A stretch of 64,000 bases of DNA from Actinacidiphila alni. Lineage in GTDB: Bacteria > Actinomycetota > Actinomycetes > Streptomycetales > Streptomycetaceae. The stretch is from contig NZ_FONG01000020.1 of the NCBI RefSeq assembly GCF_900112845.1, forward strand, positions 1-64,000. The letters run 5' to 3'. Positions 44,859 to 54,116 of the stretch are shown one piece after another. The notes under the pieces were generated by a model, which ran no database searches, was not told where the DNA came from, and saw only the letters and a program-made list of their open reading frames with translations. The translations under genes were made by a program, and so were the position numbers. Position 1 is the stretch's first letter; each line of letters begins with the position of its first letter.

Positions 44859-45341
44859 ATGACCACGACCACCAGCGGCTCCTTTGACGGTGTCAAGCAC
44901 GAGCACGCCATCCGGCGCGAGGATCTGACGCGTTTGCGGATGACGCTCGGCCGTCTCGGACGAGTTCTTCGGCAGCAGAACGACGACGGTCTGAGTTACG
45001 CGCTGATCTCTCTGCTGTTCAACATCGGCCGCAATCAGCCCGTCTCCGCGGGTGACCTCGCGGCGTCCGAGGGAGTCTCCCCGCCGTCGGTGACCCGGTC
45101 GCTCAACCGGCTGATCGAACTCGGCTTCGTCTCGCGCACCGCGGACCCCGCCGACCGCAGGGCCGCGCTGATCGAACTGACGCCCAGTGGGGCGCGCGAG
45201 CGCGAGCAGGTGCTCAAGAGCCGCGAGGTCTGGCTGGAGGACCATCTCGGGCGGCTCGACGACGCCGAGATGGGCAGCCTGCTCAACGCGCTGCCCGCCC
45301 TCGAGCGGCTGTGCGACCCGGAACTGCCGCGCCGGGCCTGA
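44859..45341 (+). CDS. MarR-family transcriptional regulator
   Basis: A 160-residue winged-helix regulator. The DNA-binding domain is at residues 62-110: PVSAGDLAASEGVSPPSVTRSLNRL (recognition helix), then FVSRTADPADRRAALIELT (wing with the DxRxxx motif). Flanking N- and C-terminal helices dimerise. It is the only regulator gene in the 28.6-64 kb island and is divergent from a unit with an island operator. It is the leading candidate to bind the TTAGC-N3-GTTAA sites, which have the short palindromic form common for MarR proteins. The ligand is probably an acyl-CoA or the free acid. Confidence 0.88.
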   Translation: MTTTTSGSFDGVKHEHAIRREDLTRLRMTLGRLGRVLRQQNDDGLSYALISLLFNIGRNQPVSAGDLAASEGVSPPSVTRSLNRLIELGFVSRTADPADRRAALIELTPSGAREREQVLKSREVWLEDHLGRLDDAEMGSLLNALPALERLCDPELPRRA

Positions 45342-45363
45342 CCCGTACCGGCGGCGCCGGCGG

Positions 45364-46224
45364 TCAGCGGATCTCGAGGTCGGCGCGGGAGCGCGCCAGC
45401 GCCGCCTCGGCGCCCTCGTGGCGCACTTCCCGCAGGAAGTTGAACTCGCCCGGCTGGAAGTGGATGTTGCTCAGCGAGGCGCCGACCACCGTGGTCGCGG
45501 CGAAGGACAGCCCCACCCCGAGCTTCTCCAGCGAGGCGAAGACCGCGTACTTCTCGGTGACGATGCCGTCGCGCATGATCGAGGCGCACATGGCCGCCAG
45601 TTCCGTCGCTCCTTGGGCGGCGTCGTCGGCCACGCGGTCCACGAGCCCGTGGTCGAGCGCGGTCGGCGCCGACCAGGCGACGTTGCAGTACATCAGCTCC
45701 TTGGCCCGCTTCAGCCCGACCGTGGCGAACAGCAAGGACATGTCGCCGTCCACCCCGACGTTGTGCCACCGTGGCGAGCCGAAGGTGGCGTCCCCGGCGG
45801 CCACCACCAGGTCGGCGCACAGCACCAGATACAGGCCGGTGTCCCAGCAGCGGCCGCGCGCCTCGACGATGGTCACCTTCCGGCAGTGCAGCAGGCGCTG
45901 GTAGAGCCCGTTCCTCCCCCACCAGGCGTCGTCCAGGGCGATCAGCCGGGCGCGCTGGCTCGGGTGCTTGCGGACCGCGCCGCCGGGCGCGTCGGTGTAC
46001 TGCTCCCAGGCGTCGGCGGGGTCCCAGCCGGCGCACAGGTCGTCGCCCTCGCCGCGGATCAGGACCGCCTTCACGTCGTCGTCCTCGTCGGCGTCCGCCA
46101 GATGGGCGGCGAAGGCGGTGGCCATGGCCCGGGTCATGAGATTCCCGGCGGCCGGCCGGCGGATGGTGATGGTCGCGATGTGCCGGTCGTGGTCCTTGGT
46201 CAGTTCGACCGTGCCGTCGTTCAT
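45364..46224 (-). CDS. Crotonase-fold protein (enoyl-CoA hydratase/isomerase family), copy 1
   Basis: A 286-residue crotonase-like protein. The CoA-binding strand ATITIRRPAAGNLMT is near residue 20, and GRCWDTGLYLVLCADLVVA near 120 replaces the usual GGG oxyanion segment. In the place of the conserved catalytic Glu pair it has FGSPRWHNVGVDGD, with no PE motif. A standard hydratase mechanism is therefore doubtful. It is the third of three consecutive crotonase genes joined by ATGA overlaps. Confidence 0.82.
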   Translation of the reverse strand: MNDGTVELTKDHDRHIATITIRRPAAGNLMTRAMATAFAAHLADADEDDDVKAVLIRGEGDDLCAGWDPADAWEQYTDAPGGAVRKHPSQRARLIALDDAWWGRNGLYQRLLHCRKVTIVEARGRCWDTGLYLVLCADLVVAAGDATFGSPRWHNVGVDGDMSLLFATVGLKRAKELMYCNVAWSAPTALDHGLVDRVADDAAQGATELAAMCASIMRDGIVTEKYAVFASLEKLGVGLSFAATTVVGASLSNIHFQPGEFNFLREVRHEGAEAALARSRADLEIR

Positions 46225-46952
46225 GCCCGCTCCTCCGCGAGACCGGATCCGACCGCCGCGCGGTGGATCGCGTAGTGGTCGGCCAGGTCGAACTCCCGGC
46301 CCACGCCGTGCGCGTCGTAGACGGCCTGTTGCAGCATCTTCGACATCGTCACCCCGTCCAGCGGCATGCCGCGGACCGCGGCGGTCATCCGCTCGGTCTC
46401 CGCCCGCAGCCGGCCGGTCGGCACGACCCGGTTGACCAGACCGATCCGCAGCGCGTCGGCGGCGGTGTACGTCTGGCCGCGCAGCAGCCACGACTTGGCC
46501 CGGTTGAGCCGGATCGTGAGGGCGGCGAGCACGAAGTTCGACTCGGGCACGTCGAGGAAGGGCGAGCCGAAGGCGGCGTCCTCGCTCGCCACGGCCAAGT
46601 CGGCGCACAGCAACAGTGCGCTGCCCGCGCCGTGGCACGCCCCGCGGACCTCGGCGACCACGACCTTCTTGGCGAAACAGGTGGCCTGGTACACCGCGGT
46701 CGAGGCGGCGAAGGCCCGGTGCCAGGTGGTGGGTGTCCCGGCGACGGACGGGAATCCGGTGGGCGTCGCCGGGGCGAAGTCGGGTCCTGTGGCGCGCAGC
46801 ACGATGGCCTTGACGTGGTCGTCGTCCGACGCCTCGACGACGGCCGCGGCGAGCCGGCCGGCGAAGTCCGGGTCGTGCGCGGTGAGCGGCGCGAAGCTCG
46901 GCACCTCGATGTAGGCCCGGCCGTCGGCCGTACGGAGGTCGACCGCGGTCAT
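46221..46952 (-). CDS. Crotonase-fold protein, copy 2
   Basis: A 243-residue, slightly short crotonase. It has FAKKVVVAEVRGACHGAGSALLLCADLAVAS (near 90-120), with a good oxyanion GAGSA, but FGSPFLDVPESN where a catalytic PE..LG is expected. The N-terminal part is shorter than usual. It overlaps its neighbours on both sides by four bases. It could be an inactive or isomerase-type subunit that pairs with copy 1 or 3. Confidence 0.82.
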   Translation of the reverse strand: MTAVDLRTADGRAYIEVPSFAPLTAHDPDFAGRLAAAVVEASDDDHVKAIVLRATGPDFAPATPTGFPSVAGTPTTWHRAFAASTAVYQATCFAKKVVVAEVRGACHGAGSALLLCADLAVASEDAAFGSPFLDVPESNFVLAALTIRLNRAKSWLLRGQTYTAADALRIGLVNRVVPTGRLRAETERMTAAVRGMPLDGVTMSKMLQQAVYDAHGVGREFDLADHYAIHRAAVGSGLAEERA

Positions 46953-47854
46953 GCCGTCACCCCCGTCCGGGGGTCCGCCGCGCCCTTGCGCTTCTTGTCG
47001 GCGTCCAGGGCGCCGCCGACACCGACGGCCTTGGCGGTCTTCCAGAAGTCCATCTCGTCCGGTCCCGACTGGAGGAAGTGCGACACCAGCAGTCCGGTGA
47101 TCGAGGGGACGCTGGTGTCCATCACTCCTTCGGCCGCGCGCAGTCTCGACTTCAGATACAGCAGGTGGCCGGGCGGCCGGGTGGCGATCGCGGAGGCGAT
47201 CTCGCCGGTGGCGGCGGCGAGATCGGCGGCCGGGACGACGGTGTCGACAAGGCCGAGGTGGTGCGCCTCGGTCCCGCTCATCGGCATCGCGGTGAATCCG
47301 GTGCGCCGGGCGGCCTTCATGCCCAGGATGCGGTTGATGTGCACGCTGGCGACGGCGCCTGCCGGGCCGAGGAAGCGGGCCTCGAGCGCGCCGATCCTGG
47401 TGTCCTCGGCGGCCGTCACCACATCGGCCTTGCAGGCGATCATGAAGTACGCGGCGGCGGCGCAGTAACCGTGCAGCTGGGCGACGGTGACCTTCGGCGA
47501 GCGGGAGATCGCCTGGCTGAAGCCGAGCCGTCCCCACGCCATGTCGGCGCCGTAGCGGTAGCCGACGGTCAGGGTGCGGCGCCGTTCGTGCGGCCGTTTC
47601 TGGCCCCACTGCTCATTGATCTCGTTGCCGCTGCAGAAGGATTTCCCGTTGCCGCGGATCACGATGACGCGGACCCGCGCGTCGTCCCCGGCCTCCGCCA
47701 TCAGGTCGATGATGCGGTCGCGCATCGGGACGCTCATCGCGTTGTGCTTCTCCGGACGGTTCAGTGTCAGATACGCGATGCCGGCCGTCTCGTCCACCTC
47801 GTACAGCACTTGTCCGGCCGCGGCGGCGATGCTCTCCGGTGTTCCGTACTTCAC
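46949..47854 (-). CDS. Crotonase-fold protein, copy 3
   Basis: A 301-residue crotonase. It has IAYLTLNRPEKHNAMS near 25 (CoA site), HGYCAAAAYFMIACKADVV near 129, and IGALEARFLGPAG near 155, where one of the two catalytic Glu (LEARFLG) is kept and the other (usually in GGGCEL) is Ala. It is the most hydratase-like of the trio. The GTG at 47854 overlaps the stop of the CoA transferase gene. Confidence 0.85.
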   Translation of the reverse strand: MKYGTPESIAAAAGQVLYEVDETAGIAYLTLNRPEKHNAMSVPMRDRIIDLMAEAGDDARVRVIVIRGNGKSFCSGNEINEQWGQKRPHERRRTLTVGYRYGADMAWGRLGFSQAISRSPKVTVAQLHGYCAAAAYFMIACKADVVTAAEDTRIGALEARFLGPAGAVASVHINRILGMKAARRTGFTAMPMSGTEAHHLGLVDTVVPAADLAAATGEIASAIATRPPGHLLYLKSRLRAAEGVMDTSVPSITGLLVSHFLQSGPDEMDFWKTAKAVGVGGALDADKKRKGAADPRTGVTA

Positions 47855-49197
47855 GCCTTCTCCACCTCTTCCGCCTCCTGTTGTGCTCGCGCCGGTCCGT
47901 CCGGATCCGGGGCCTCGGCCTGTTCGACCACCCCGCTCGCGAGGAGTCGTTCGATCCGGTCGTGGGGGAAGCCGAGGCGGCCCAGCACCTCGCGGGTGTC
48001 GGCGCCCAGTTCCGGTGTCCAGCCGCCGACCCGGGCGGGTGTGGCGCTGAGCAGGAACGGATTGCCGACGGTGCGCACGGTCCCCCAGTCCGGGTCCGGC
48101 TGCTCGACGACGAAGCCGTTGGCGAGGACGTCGGGGTCCCTGGCCGCTTCGACGAAGGTGTTCACGGGCGCCACCGGCACCCCGTGGTCCCGCATCCGCC
48201 GGACCCAGGTGTCGCGGTCGGCGGTGCGGAAGATCTCCTCCAGGACCGGCTCCAGGATGTCGCGGTGCCGCTCGCGGATCCTGCTCCTGGCGAACCGCGG
48301 ATCGTCGCGCAGGTCGGGTCTGCCGAGGGCCCCGGTCAGCCCGTCCCACACCTTCTGGTCGGTGGCGCCGATCACGATCCAGCGGTCGTCCCCGCAGCGG
48401 AAGGCGCCCGAGGTCGACGTCACCCGGCCCTGGGTGCGCCGCACTTCGTCGCCGTGCAGGGCGATGGTGACCTCGGCGGTGTGCATCGCCAGGCAGGAGC
48501 CGACGAGCGAGCCGTCGACCCGCTGGCCGTGTCCGGTGCGTTCCTTGACCAGGAGGGCGGTCAGGATGCCCATGGCGAGGAAGACGGCACCGGCGGAGTC
48601 CGCCATACCGCGGCTCGCCAGCCGGGGCTGCCCGTCCGGGGTGCGGACGAAGTCCGAGAGGCCCGACACGGCCTGCGCGACCATGTCGAACATCGGCTCG
48701 CCGCTGTGCGGCCCGAGCGGTCCGTGGCCGGACGCGGCGGCGTAGACGAGCCGCGGATTCTCCTGGCGCAGGGTGTCGTATCCCAGGCCGAGTTTCTCCA
48801 TCACGCCGAGCCGGAAATTCTCCACGACGACATCGCACTCGCGCGCGAGGGCCTTCACGATGTCCCGGCCCTCGGAGGTGGTGATGTCGACGGCGATCGA
48901 CTTCTTGCCCCGGTTCAGGCCGGTGAAGAAGCCCGCGAAGCCGTCGGGCGCCTGGCGCAGCCGCCGGTCCCACTCGCCGCCCGGCCGCTCCACCTTGACC
49001 ACGTCCGCGCCGAGGTCGGCGAGGATCCGGGTGGCGTAGGGCCCTTGGAGGAAACGGGTCAGATCGAGCACCTTGACGCCGTCGAGTGCGCCCGGCGCGA
49101 TGTCCGCACCGTCGGAGGCGATGTCCGTACCGTCGCCTGCGTCGGGCGCGATCTCCGGGGCGTCGGATGCGCCGGCCGCGCTGTCCGTGCCGTTCAT
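47851..49197 (-). CDS. CaiB/BaiF-family CoA transferase
   Basis: A 448-residue class III CoA transferase. After a 30-residue Asp/Ala-rich, repeat-like N-terminal extension comes VKVLDLTRFLQGPYATRILADLGADVVKVE, GLNRGKKSIAVD near 95, VVENFRLGVMEKLGL near 120, and the catalytic Asp in FDMVAQAVSGL near 172. RMRDHGVPVAPVNTF is near 340. It is coupled with the three crotonase genes and the ADP-forming ligase gene, so it probably recycles CoA among pathway acids. Confidence 0.9.
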   Translation of the reverse strand: MNGTDSAAGASDAPEIAPDAGDGTDIASDGADIAPGALDGVKVLDLTRFLQGPYATRILADLGADVVKVERPGGEWDRRLRQAPDGFAGFFTGLNRGKKSIAVDITTSEGRDIVKALARECDVVVENFRLGVMEKLGLGYDTLRQENPRLVYAAASGHGPLGPHSGEPMFDMVAQAVSGLSDFVRTPDGQPRLASRGMADSAGAVFLAMGILTALLVKERTGHGQRVDGSLVGSCLAMHTAEVTIALHGDEVRRTQGRVTSTSGAFRCGDDRWIVIGATDQKVWDGLTGALGRPDLRDDPRFARSRIRERHRDILEPVLEEIFRTADRDTWVRRMRDHGVPVAPVNTFVEAARDPDVLANGFVVEQPDPDWGTVRTVGNPFLLSATPARVGGWTPELGADTREVLGRLGFPHDRIERLLASGVVEQAEAPDPDGPARAQQEAEEVEKA

Positions 49198-51386
49198 GAG
49201 TCCTCCCGTGCCGTGGTCGTGACGAGTACGTCGAGGGCCTCCACACGGTCGCCGTTGACCCGCAGCGGGTTGACCTCCAGGGTGTCAAGGCCGGGGCCGA
49301 CCGACAGCGCGGCGCGGCTGATCGCGACGACGGCCTCGCTCAGCGCGTCCAGGTCGGCGGCCCGGCCGCCGCGCGCGCCGTGCAGCAGGGCGGCGCCCTT
49401 GAGTTCCGCCAGCATCCGGCGGACCTCGCGCGCGTCGACGGGCAGCACCCGCAGGCTGGTGTCCTTCATGACCTCGACCCACACACCGCCGAGTCCCACG
49501 GCGAGCACCGGCCCGAAGGTGGCGTCGACGGTGACGCCGACGAGGAGTTCCTGGCCCGGCTCGCGCATCGGTGAGACGAGCACACCGCGTACGTCGGCCG
49601 CCGGCACCTCGCGGGCGACCCTCGCCAGTATCGTCCCGTACGCGGTCTCCGCCGCGTCCGCGTCCGCGACGCCGAGGAGGACGCCGCCGATGTCGGACTT
49701 GTGGGCGATCGCCCGCGAGCAGATCTTCATCGCCACCGGACCGCCGAACTCCGCCGCCGCGGCCGCCGCTTCGGCCGCCGAGGTGACCAGTCGGGCCGGG
49801 ACGACCGGGACGCCGGCCGCCGTGAGCAGCGCGCGGCCCTCGTCCTCGGCCCAGGTGCCGGCGGCCGGACCCGCGGCGGGCGCCGACGCGGCGGCCGGCG
49901 GGTCCGCCGCGTCCGGCGTGCCCGCGGCGAGCGCGTCGCGCTGCTCCACCCAGCGGGCCACATGACCGAGCGCGGTGACGGCGAGGTCCACGCCGGGCAG
50001 CAGAAAGAGGTCGTTCTGGGCGAGCAGCGACCGGGCGTACGGCGAGACGTCCAGGCAGGTGTTGGACGACAGGAAGACCGGTACGGGCGCGGCCGTGACG
50101 ATCTCGCCGATGATGCCCATGCGGCTCTCGATGAAGGCCGGGTCGGCCGGGCGTTCGTCCGGCAGCGGGGTCATCATCGAGAACATGAAGTCGATCCCGG
50201 CGTCCTCGACGGCGATCTCCATCAGGTCGTCCTCGGCCTTCGTCGGGCGGGGTCTGGCGCGTGCGTGGCCGAAGCCGGTGGTGTCGAGCGGGTTGAGCAC
50301 GGAGGCGAACTCCGGGAGGTGCGCGGCCAGTCGGGCGCTGGTGTCCTGCTGCCAGGCGGGCAGGGCGAGGCCGTTGACGGCCGCGAGGTCGGCGATGATG
50401 TTGCAGCCGCCGCCCGAGGAGGTCACCACGCCCATCCGCCGTCCGCGCGGCAGCCGCGGGCTGTAGCCGAACACCCCGGCGGTGGCGACCAGTTCCTCGA
50501 TGCTCTCGACCCTGACCATGCCGGCCTGGCGGAAGGCGGCGTCCACGACGGCGTCGTCGGTGGCCATCGCGCCGGTGTGCGCCATGGCCGAGCGCATGCC
50601 TTCCTCGCTGCGCCCGGCCTTGTAGACCACGATCGGTTTTCCGGCCTCCAGCGCCTTGCGGCCGAGCGCAAAGAGCCGGTCGGGCTCGCGTACGGTCTCC
50701 AGGAACAGCGCGACGGCGCGGGTGTTGTCGTCCTCGATCAGATAGTCCAGGACGTCGAGGCTGGTCAGCACGGCCGAGTTGCCGACCGACGCCCACAGCG
50801 TCGAACCCACGCCGTGCGCCTGCGCGAACTGGTAGGTCGCGCGCGCCATCGAGCCGCTCTCGAACACGGCGCCGACCGGGCCGGCCACCGGCGCGGTCTC
50901 GGTGGCGACGGCCCAGGGTGCGACGCCGTCCACCGCGTTGATGAAGCCGATGGTGTTCGGGCCCATGACGGTGAGGTCGAACTCGACGGCGCTGCGCGCC
51001 AGTCGGTGCTGCCGGTCGCGTCCGTCGGCGCCGGTCTCGCCGTATCCCGAGGCGAGCACGACCGCGTTCTTGATCCGGGCAGCCGCGGCGTCCGCGAGGA
51101 TGCCGTCGACGCGGTTGGAGCCCACCATGATGTAGGCCATGTCGACGGGCTCGGTGAGGTCGCGCAGCGTGGGGACGGTCGGCTTCCCGAAGACCTCGTC
51201 GTATTTGGGGTGGACGAAGCGCACGTCCTTCACGCCGCCGCCGAGTTCGAGGGAGTTGAGCAGATTCCGCGCCCAGCTGGAGCTCGGCGACGCCCCCACG
51301 ACCGCGATGCTGCGAGCGCCGAAGAAGCGGCGCAGCCTGGCCGGCTCGACGATCGAGCGTCGTGCTGCGTAGTCAACGGTGAGCAT
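49194..51386 (-). CDS. ADP-forming acyl-CoA synthetase (acetate-CoA ligase family, CoA-binding plus ATP-grasp)
   Basis: A 730-residue fused NDP-forming acyl-CoA ligase. The CoA-binding Rossmann domain (SIAVVGASPSSSWARNLL, residues 26-43) comes first, then the ligase domain with the phospho-His loop AMAHTGAMATDD near 268, then an ATP-grasp domain (AAAEFGGPVAMKICS near 545, KGAALLHGARGG near 665). It makes or consumes acyl-CoA using ADP/ATP rather than AMP. It is the first gene of the 51386-45364 unit, with island operator 7 upstream. Confidence 0.9.
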   Translation of the reverse strand: MLTVDYAARRSIVEPARLRRFFGARSIAVVGASPSSSWARNLLNSLELGGGVKDVRFVHPKYDEVFGKPTVPTLRDLTEPVDMAYIMVGSNRVDGILADAAAARIKNAVVLASGYGETGADGRDRQHRLARSAVEFDLTVMGPNTIGFINAVDGVAPWAVATETAPVAGPVGAVFESGSMARATYQFAQAHGVGSTLWASVGNSAVLTSLDVLDYLIEDDNTRAVALFLETVREPDRLFALGRKALEAGKPIVVYKAGRSEEGMRSAMAHTGAMATDDAVVDAAFRQAGMVRVESIEELVATAGVFGYSPRLPRGRRMGVVTSSGGGCNIIADLAAVNGLALPAWQQDTSARLAAHLPEFASVLNPLDTTGFGHARARPRPTKAEDDLMEIAVEDAGIDFMFSMMTPLPDERPADPAFIESRMGIIGEIVTAAPVPVFLSSNTCLDVSPYARSLLAQNDLFLLPGVDLAVTALGHVARWVEQRDALAAGTPDAADPPAAASAPAAGPAAGTWAEDEGRALLTAAGVPVVPARLVTSAAEAAAAAAEFGGPVAMKICSRAIAHKSDIGGVLLGVADADAAETAYGTILARVAREVPAADVRGVLVSPMREPGQELLVGVTVDATFGPVLAVGLGGVWVEVMKDTSLRVLPVDAREVRRMLAELKGAALLHGARGGRAADLDALSEAVVAISRAALSVGPGLDTLEVNPLRVNGDRVEALDVLVTTTAREDS

Positions 51387-51419
51387 GGGGCGTTACTCCT
51401 CGAACGTCGGAAGTTTTAT

Positions 51420-51432
51420 TTAGCCACGTAAA
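51420..51432 (-). promoter_or_regulatory. Island operator, site 7 (TTAGC-CAC-GTAAA)
   Basis: A motif copy 34 bp before the ADP-forming ligase gene, in an AT-rich patch. Confidence 0.72.
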
Positions 51433-51489
51433 ATATTATACGTACTTCACGGGCGGACAGATGTGAACTCGGTTACGCCGCGGCCCGAC

Positions 51490-52212
51490 TCAGCCGAAAT
51501 AGGCGGCGTTGAGTTCCGCCCCGCGCAGCGAGGACGTCGAGCCGGAGGCGGCGATCCGGCCGTCGCGCAGGACGATCATCCGTTCCGCGGCCTTCGCGAG
51601 CCGGTCGCTGTTCTGCTCGACGACCAGCATCGACATGCCTTCGGCCCGCAGCGACTTCAGCGACGCGTAGATCTTCTCGACCACCACAGGCGCCAGGCCC
51701 AGCGACGGCTCGTCCAGGAGCAGGAGTCTGGGCCGCTGGATGATGGCGCGGGCCAGCGAGAGCATCTGCTGCTCTCCCCCGGACAGCAGCCCCGCCAGCT
51801 GTGTGCGCCGTTCCGCGAGGATCGGGAACAGTTCGTAGACCAGGTCCTGCACGTCCGCGATCCGGCGCCGTACCGCGCGGCGGCTCAGCCGCATCGCGGA
51901 GATCTGCAGATTCTCCTCGACGGTGAGCGGGCGCAGCACGCGGTGGCCCTCGGGCAGGATGACGATGCCCTTGCGGACGCAGGCGGCGGTCGATGCCCCG
52001 TTCATCCGCTCGCCCCGGAACACGACCGCGCCGGAGCGGGGCTTGAGCCCGCCGCTCAGCGCCCGCATCAAGGTGGTCTTGCCCGCGCCGTTCATGCCGA
52101 CCAGGCCGAGGAGTTCGCCCTCGTCGAGGGCGAAGGAGATGCCGTGCAGGACGGGTTGGTGGTCGCCGTATCCGACCACCAGGTCGGTGACGTCCAGCAG
52201 TGGTGTGCTCAT
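51490..52212 (-). CDS. livF: Branched-chain-type ABC transporter ATP-binding protein (LivF)
   Basis: A 240-residue ATPase. Walker A GMNGAGKTT is near residue 40, Q-loop/LivF-specific ILPEGHRVLRPLTVEENL near 95, signature LSGGEQQML near 140, Walker B RLLLLDEPSLGL near 160, and the H-loop is replaced by VVEQN as in LivF proteins. It overlaps the permease/ATPase fusion gene (ATGA). It is part of a complete importer with 52209 and 54113 and, at a distance, the binding protein at 31180. Confidence 0.93.
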   Translation of the reverse strand: MSTPLLDVTDLVVGYGDHQPVLHGISFALDEGELLGLVGMNGAGKTTLMRALSGGLKPRSGAVVFRGERMNGASTAACVRKGIVILPEGHRVLRPLTVEENLQISAMRLSRRAVRRRIADVQDLVYELFPILAERRTQLAGLLSGGEQQMLSLARAIIQRPRLLLLDEPSLGLAPVVVEKIYASLKSLRAEGMSMLVVEQNSDRLAKAAERMIVLRDGRIAASGSTSSLRGAELNAAYFG

Positions 52213-54116
52213 CCGGGGACCCCCAGGTAGGCGGAGATGACCTCTTGCTGCGCGAAGACCTCGGCCGGCGGGCCCTCGGCGATGACCTGGCCGTGGTCCA
52301 GGACGTAGACGCGGTCGCAGGCGCTGGTGATGAGGGGCAGATTGTGGTCGACTAGGACGACACCGAGGTCGCGCGCGCCCAGTGCCCGGACCGTCGCGGC
52401 GATCTCCTCGCGCTCGAACTCGGTGAGTCCCGCGCCGGGTTCGTCCAGCAGCAGGAACGCCGGGTCGAGCATCAGATTGCGGGCGATCTCGACCAGCCGG
52501 AGCACGCCGTACGGCTGGTCCTTGGCCCGACTGTGGGCGCGGTCGGCGAGCGCGAGGTCGGCGAGCAGCGTCATCGCCCGTTCGCGGCCGGCCACCGCCT
52601 GTCTGCGGGCGGCCGGGCTCAGCAGGGACTGCCGGAACCAGCCGACCTTGCCGATGCCGTCCCCGGCGAGCATCACGTTCTCCAGCAGCGTCAGTTCGGG
52701 GATGACCTTCGGGCTCTGGAAGGTGCGGCCGATCCCGGACCGTACGAGATTCTGCGGGGGCGAGCCGAGGATCTCGTCGTCGCCGAGCCGGACCGAGCCG
52801 GTGGCCCGTACGTCGCCGGTGATCGCGTTGAGCAGGGTGGTCTTGCCCGCGCCGTTGGGGCCGATGAGGCCGATGACCTCGCCAGTAGAGAAGGACAGCG
52901 AGACGTCGTTGACCGCTGTGGTCCCGCCGAAGGCGACCGACACCTCGCGCACCTCGACCCGCAGGTCCCGGTGCACGGCCTTGACCGCGTCCGCGAGGCG
53001 GTGCGTCACGGCCTCCGTGACCGCGGCCGGGTCGGCGTCCGCGGCGGATTCCGCGTCCTCGGGTTCGGGTTCGCCGACCGGATCGGGCCGCCGTCGGTGC
53101 ACGATCCACTTGACCAGATTGTCCAGGCCACCGGCGATCCCGCCGCGGGTGAGGACGACGAGCACCAGGATGCCCACGCCGTAGACCAGGTCCTGGGCCT
53201 GGCTGGTGGCCAGCGACAGCTCGTCCATCACCACGATGGCGATGACGCCGAACACCGGGCCGAGGAAGTATCCGCCGCCGCCGAGGATCGCGGCGAGCAG
53301 CAGCGCGACCAGCCGGGTGAAGCTGAAGGTGTCGAGGTCGATCACCAGCTGGAAGTGCGCGAACAGCACTCCGGCCAGGCCCGCGAGGGCCCCCGACAGG
53401 GCGAAGGCGACCAGCCGGGTCGAGTCGGGCGAGACACCGACCGCGGCGAGCACCCGGGGGCCCTCGCGCAGCGCGGTCAGTTTGCGCCGCATCGCGGAAA
53501 GGTGGATGCGCAGCACCAACTCGTAGGTGAGCCAGGCGAAAAAGGCCGCGAGCCAGTAGTACGACAGGAATCCGCCGGTGAGCTGATACCCGAAGAATGT
53601 GGGCAGCGGAATGCCGTAGACGCCGATCGTGCCGCCGCTGAATTTGTGCCAGTTCACCATGATCTCGGCCAGCGCGAGCGCGAAGGCGAGGGTCTGGATG
53701 GCCAGGAACAGTTCGTTGAGCCCCCGGGTGGGGACCGCCACGAGTACGGACAGCACCGTGGCGACGGCTACGGCGATCACCAGTGACGGCCAGAACGGAA
53801 TTCCGAACTGGACCTCCAGATAAACGCTGGTGAAGGCGCCGACACCATAGGTGATGACGATCGAGAGATTGAAGATGCCCGCGTAGCCGTAGACGATGTT
53901 GAAGGCCGCGGTGAGGATGTAGGCGATGACCCCGGCGGACGCGAGATGGACGTAGTAGTCGTTGCCGCTCGCGACGAGTCCGACGATCACCAGGACCAGC
54001 GGTCCCGCGACATGCTTCGCCCAGGACGACGTCAGGGCCTGCTTGAGTCCGTCGGCCTTGCGCGGCGCCGGGCTCTGCGCCCGTGGGGCGGTCTTGTCCA
54101 ATCCGATGGTGCTCAT
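52209..54116 (-). CDS. Branched-chain-type ABC transporter, permease LivM fused to ATPase LivG
   Basis: A 635-residue fusion. Residues 30-320 are the LivM membrane domain with eight to ten helices (VYGYAGIFNLSIVITYGVGAF near 72). Residues 375-635 are the LivG ATPase: Walker A GPNGAGKTTLLNAITG near 415, Walker B PAFLLLDEPGAGL near 553, and HNLPL as H-loop. The ABC signature is degenerate (KDQPYGVLRLVEIARNL instead of LSGGQ-like), tolerable in LivG. It overlaps both neighbours by four bases. Confidence 0.93.
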   Translation of the reverse strand: MSTIGLDKTAPRAQSPAPRKADGLKQALTSSWAKHVAGPLVLVIVGLVASGNDYYVHLASAGVIAYILTAAFNIVYGYAGIFNLSIVITYGVGAFTSVYLEVQFGIPFWPSLVIAVAVATVLSVLVAVPTRGLNELFLAIQTLAFALALAEIMVNWHKFSGGTIGVYGIPLPTFFGYQLTGGFLSYYWLAAFFAWLTYELVLRIHLSAMRRKLTALREGPRVLAAVGVSPDSTRLVAFALSGALAGLAGVLFAHFQLVIDLDTFSFTRLVALLLAAILGGGGYFLGPVFGVIAIVVMDELSLATSQAQDLVYGVGILVLVVLTRGGIAGGLDNLVKWIVHRRRPDPVGEPEPEDAESAADADPAAVTEAVTHRLADAVKAVHRDLRVEVREVSVAFGGTTAVNDVSLSFSTGEVIGLIGPNGAGKTTLLNAITGDVRATGSVRLGDDEILGSPPQNLVRSGIGRTFQSPKVIPELTLLENVMLAGDGIGKVGWFRQSLLSPAARRQAVAGRERAMTLLADLALADRAHSRAKDQPYGVLRLVEIARNLMLDPAFLLLDEPGAGLTEFEREEIAATVRALGARDLGVVLVDHNLPLITSACDRVYVLDHGQVIAEGPPAEVFAQQEVISAYLGVPG

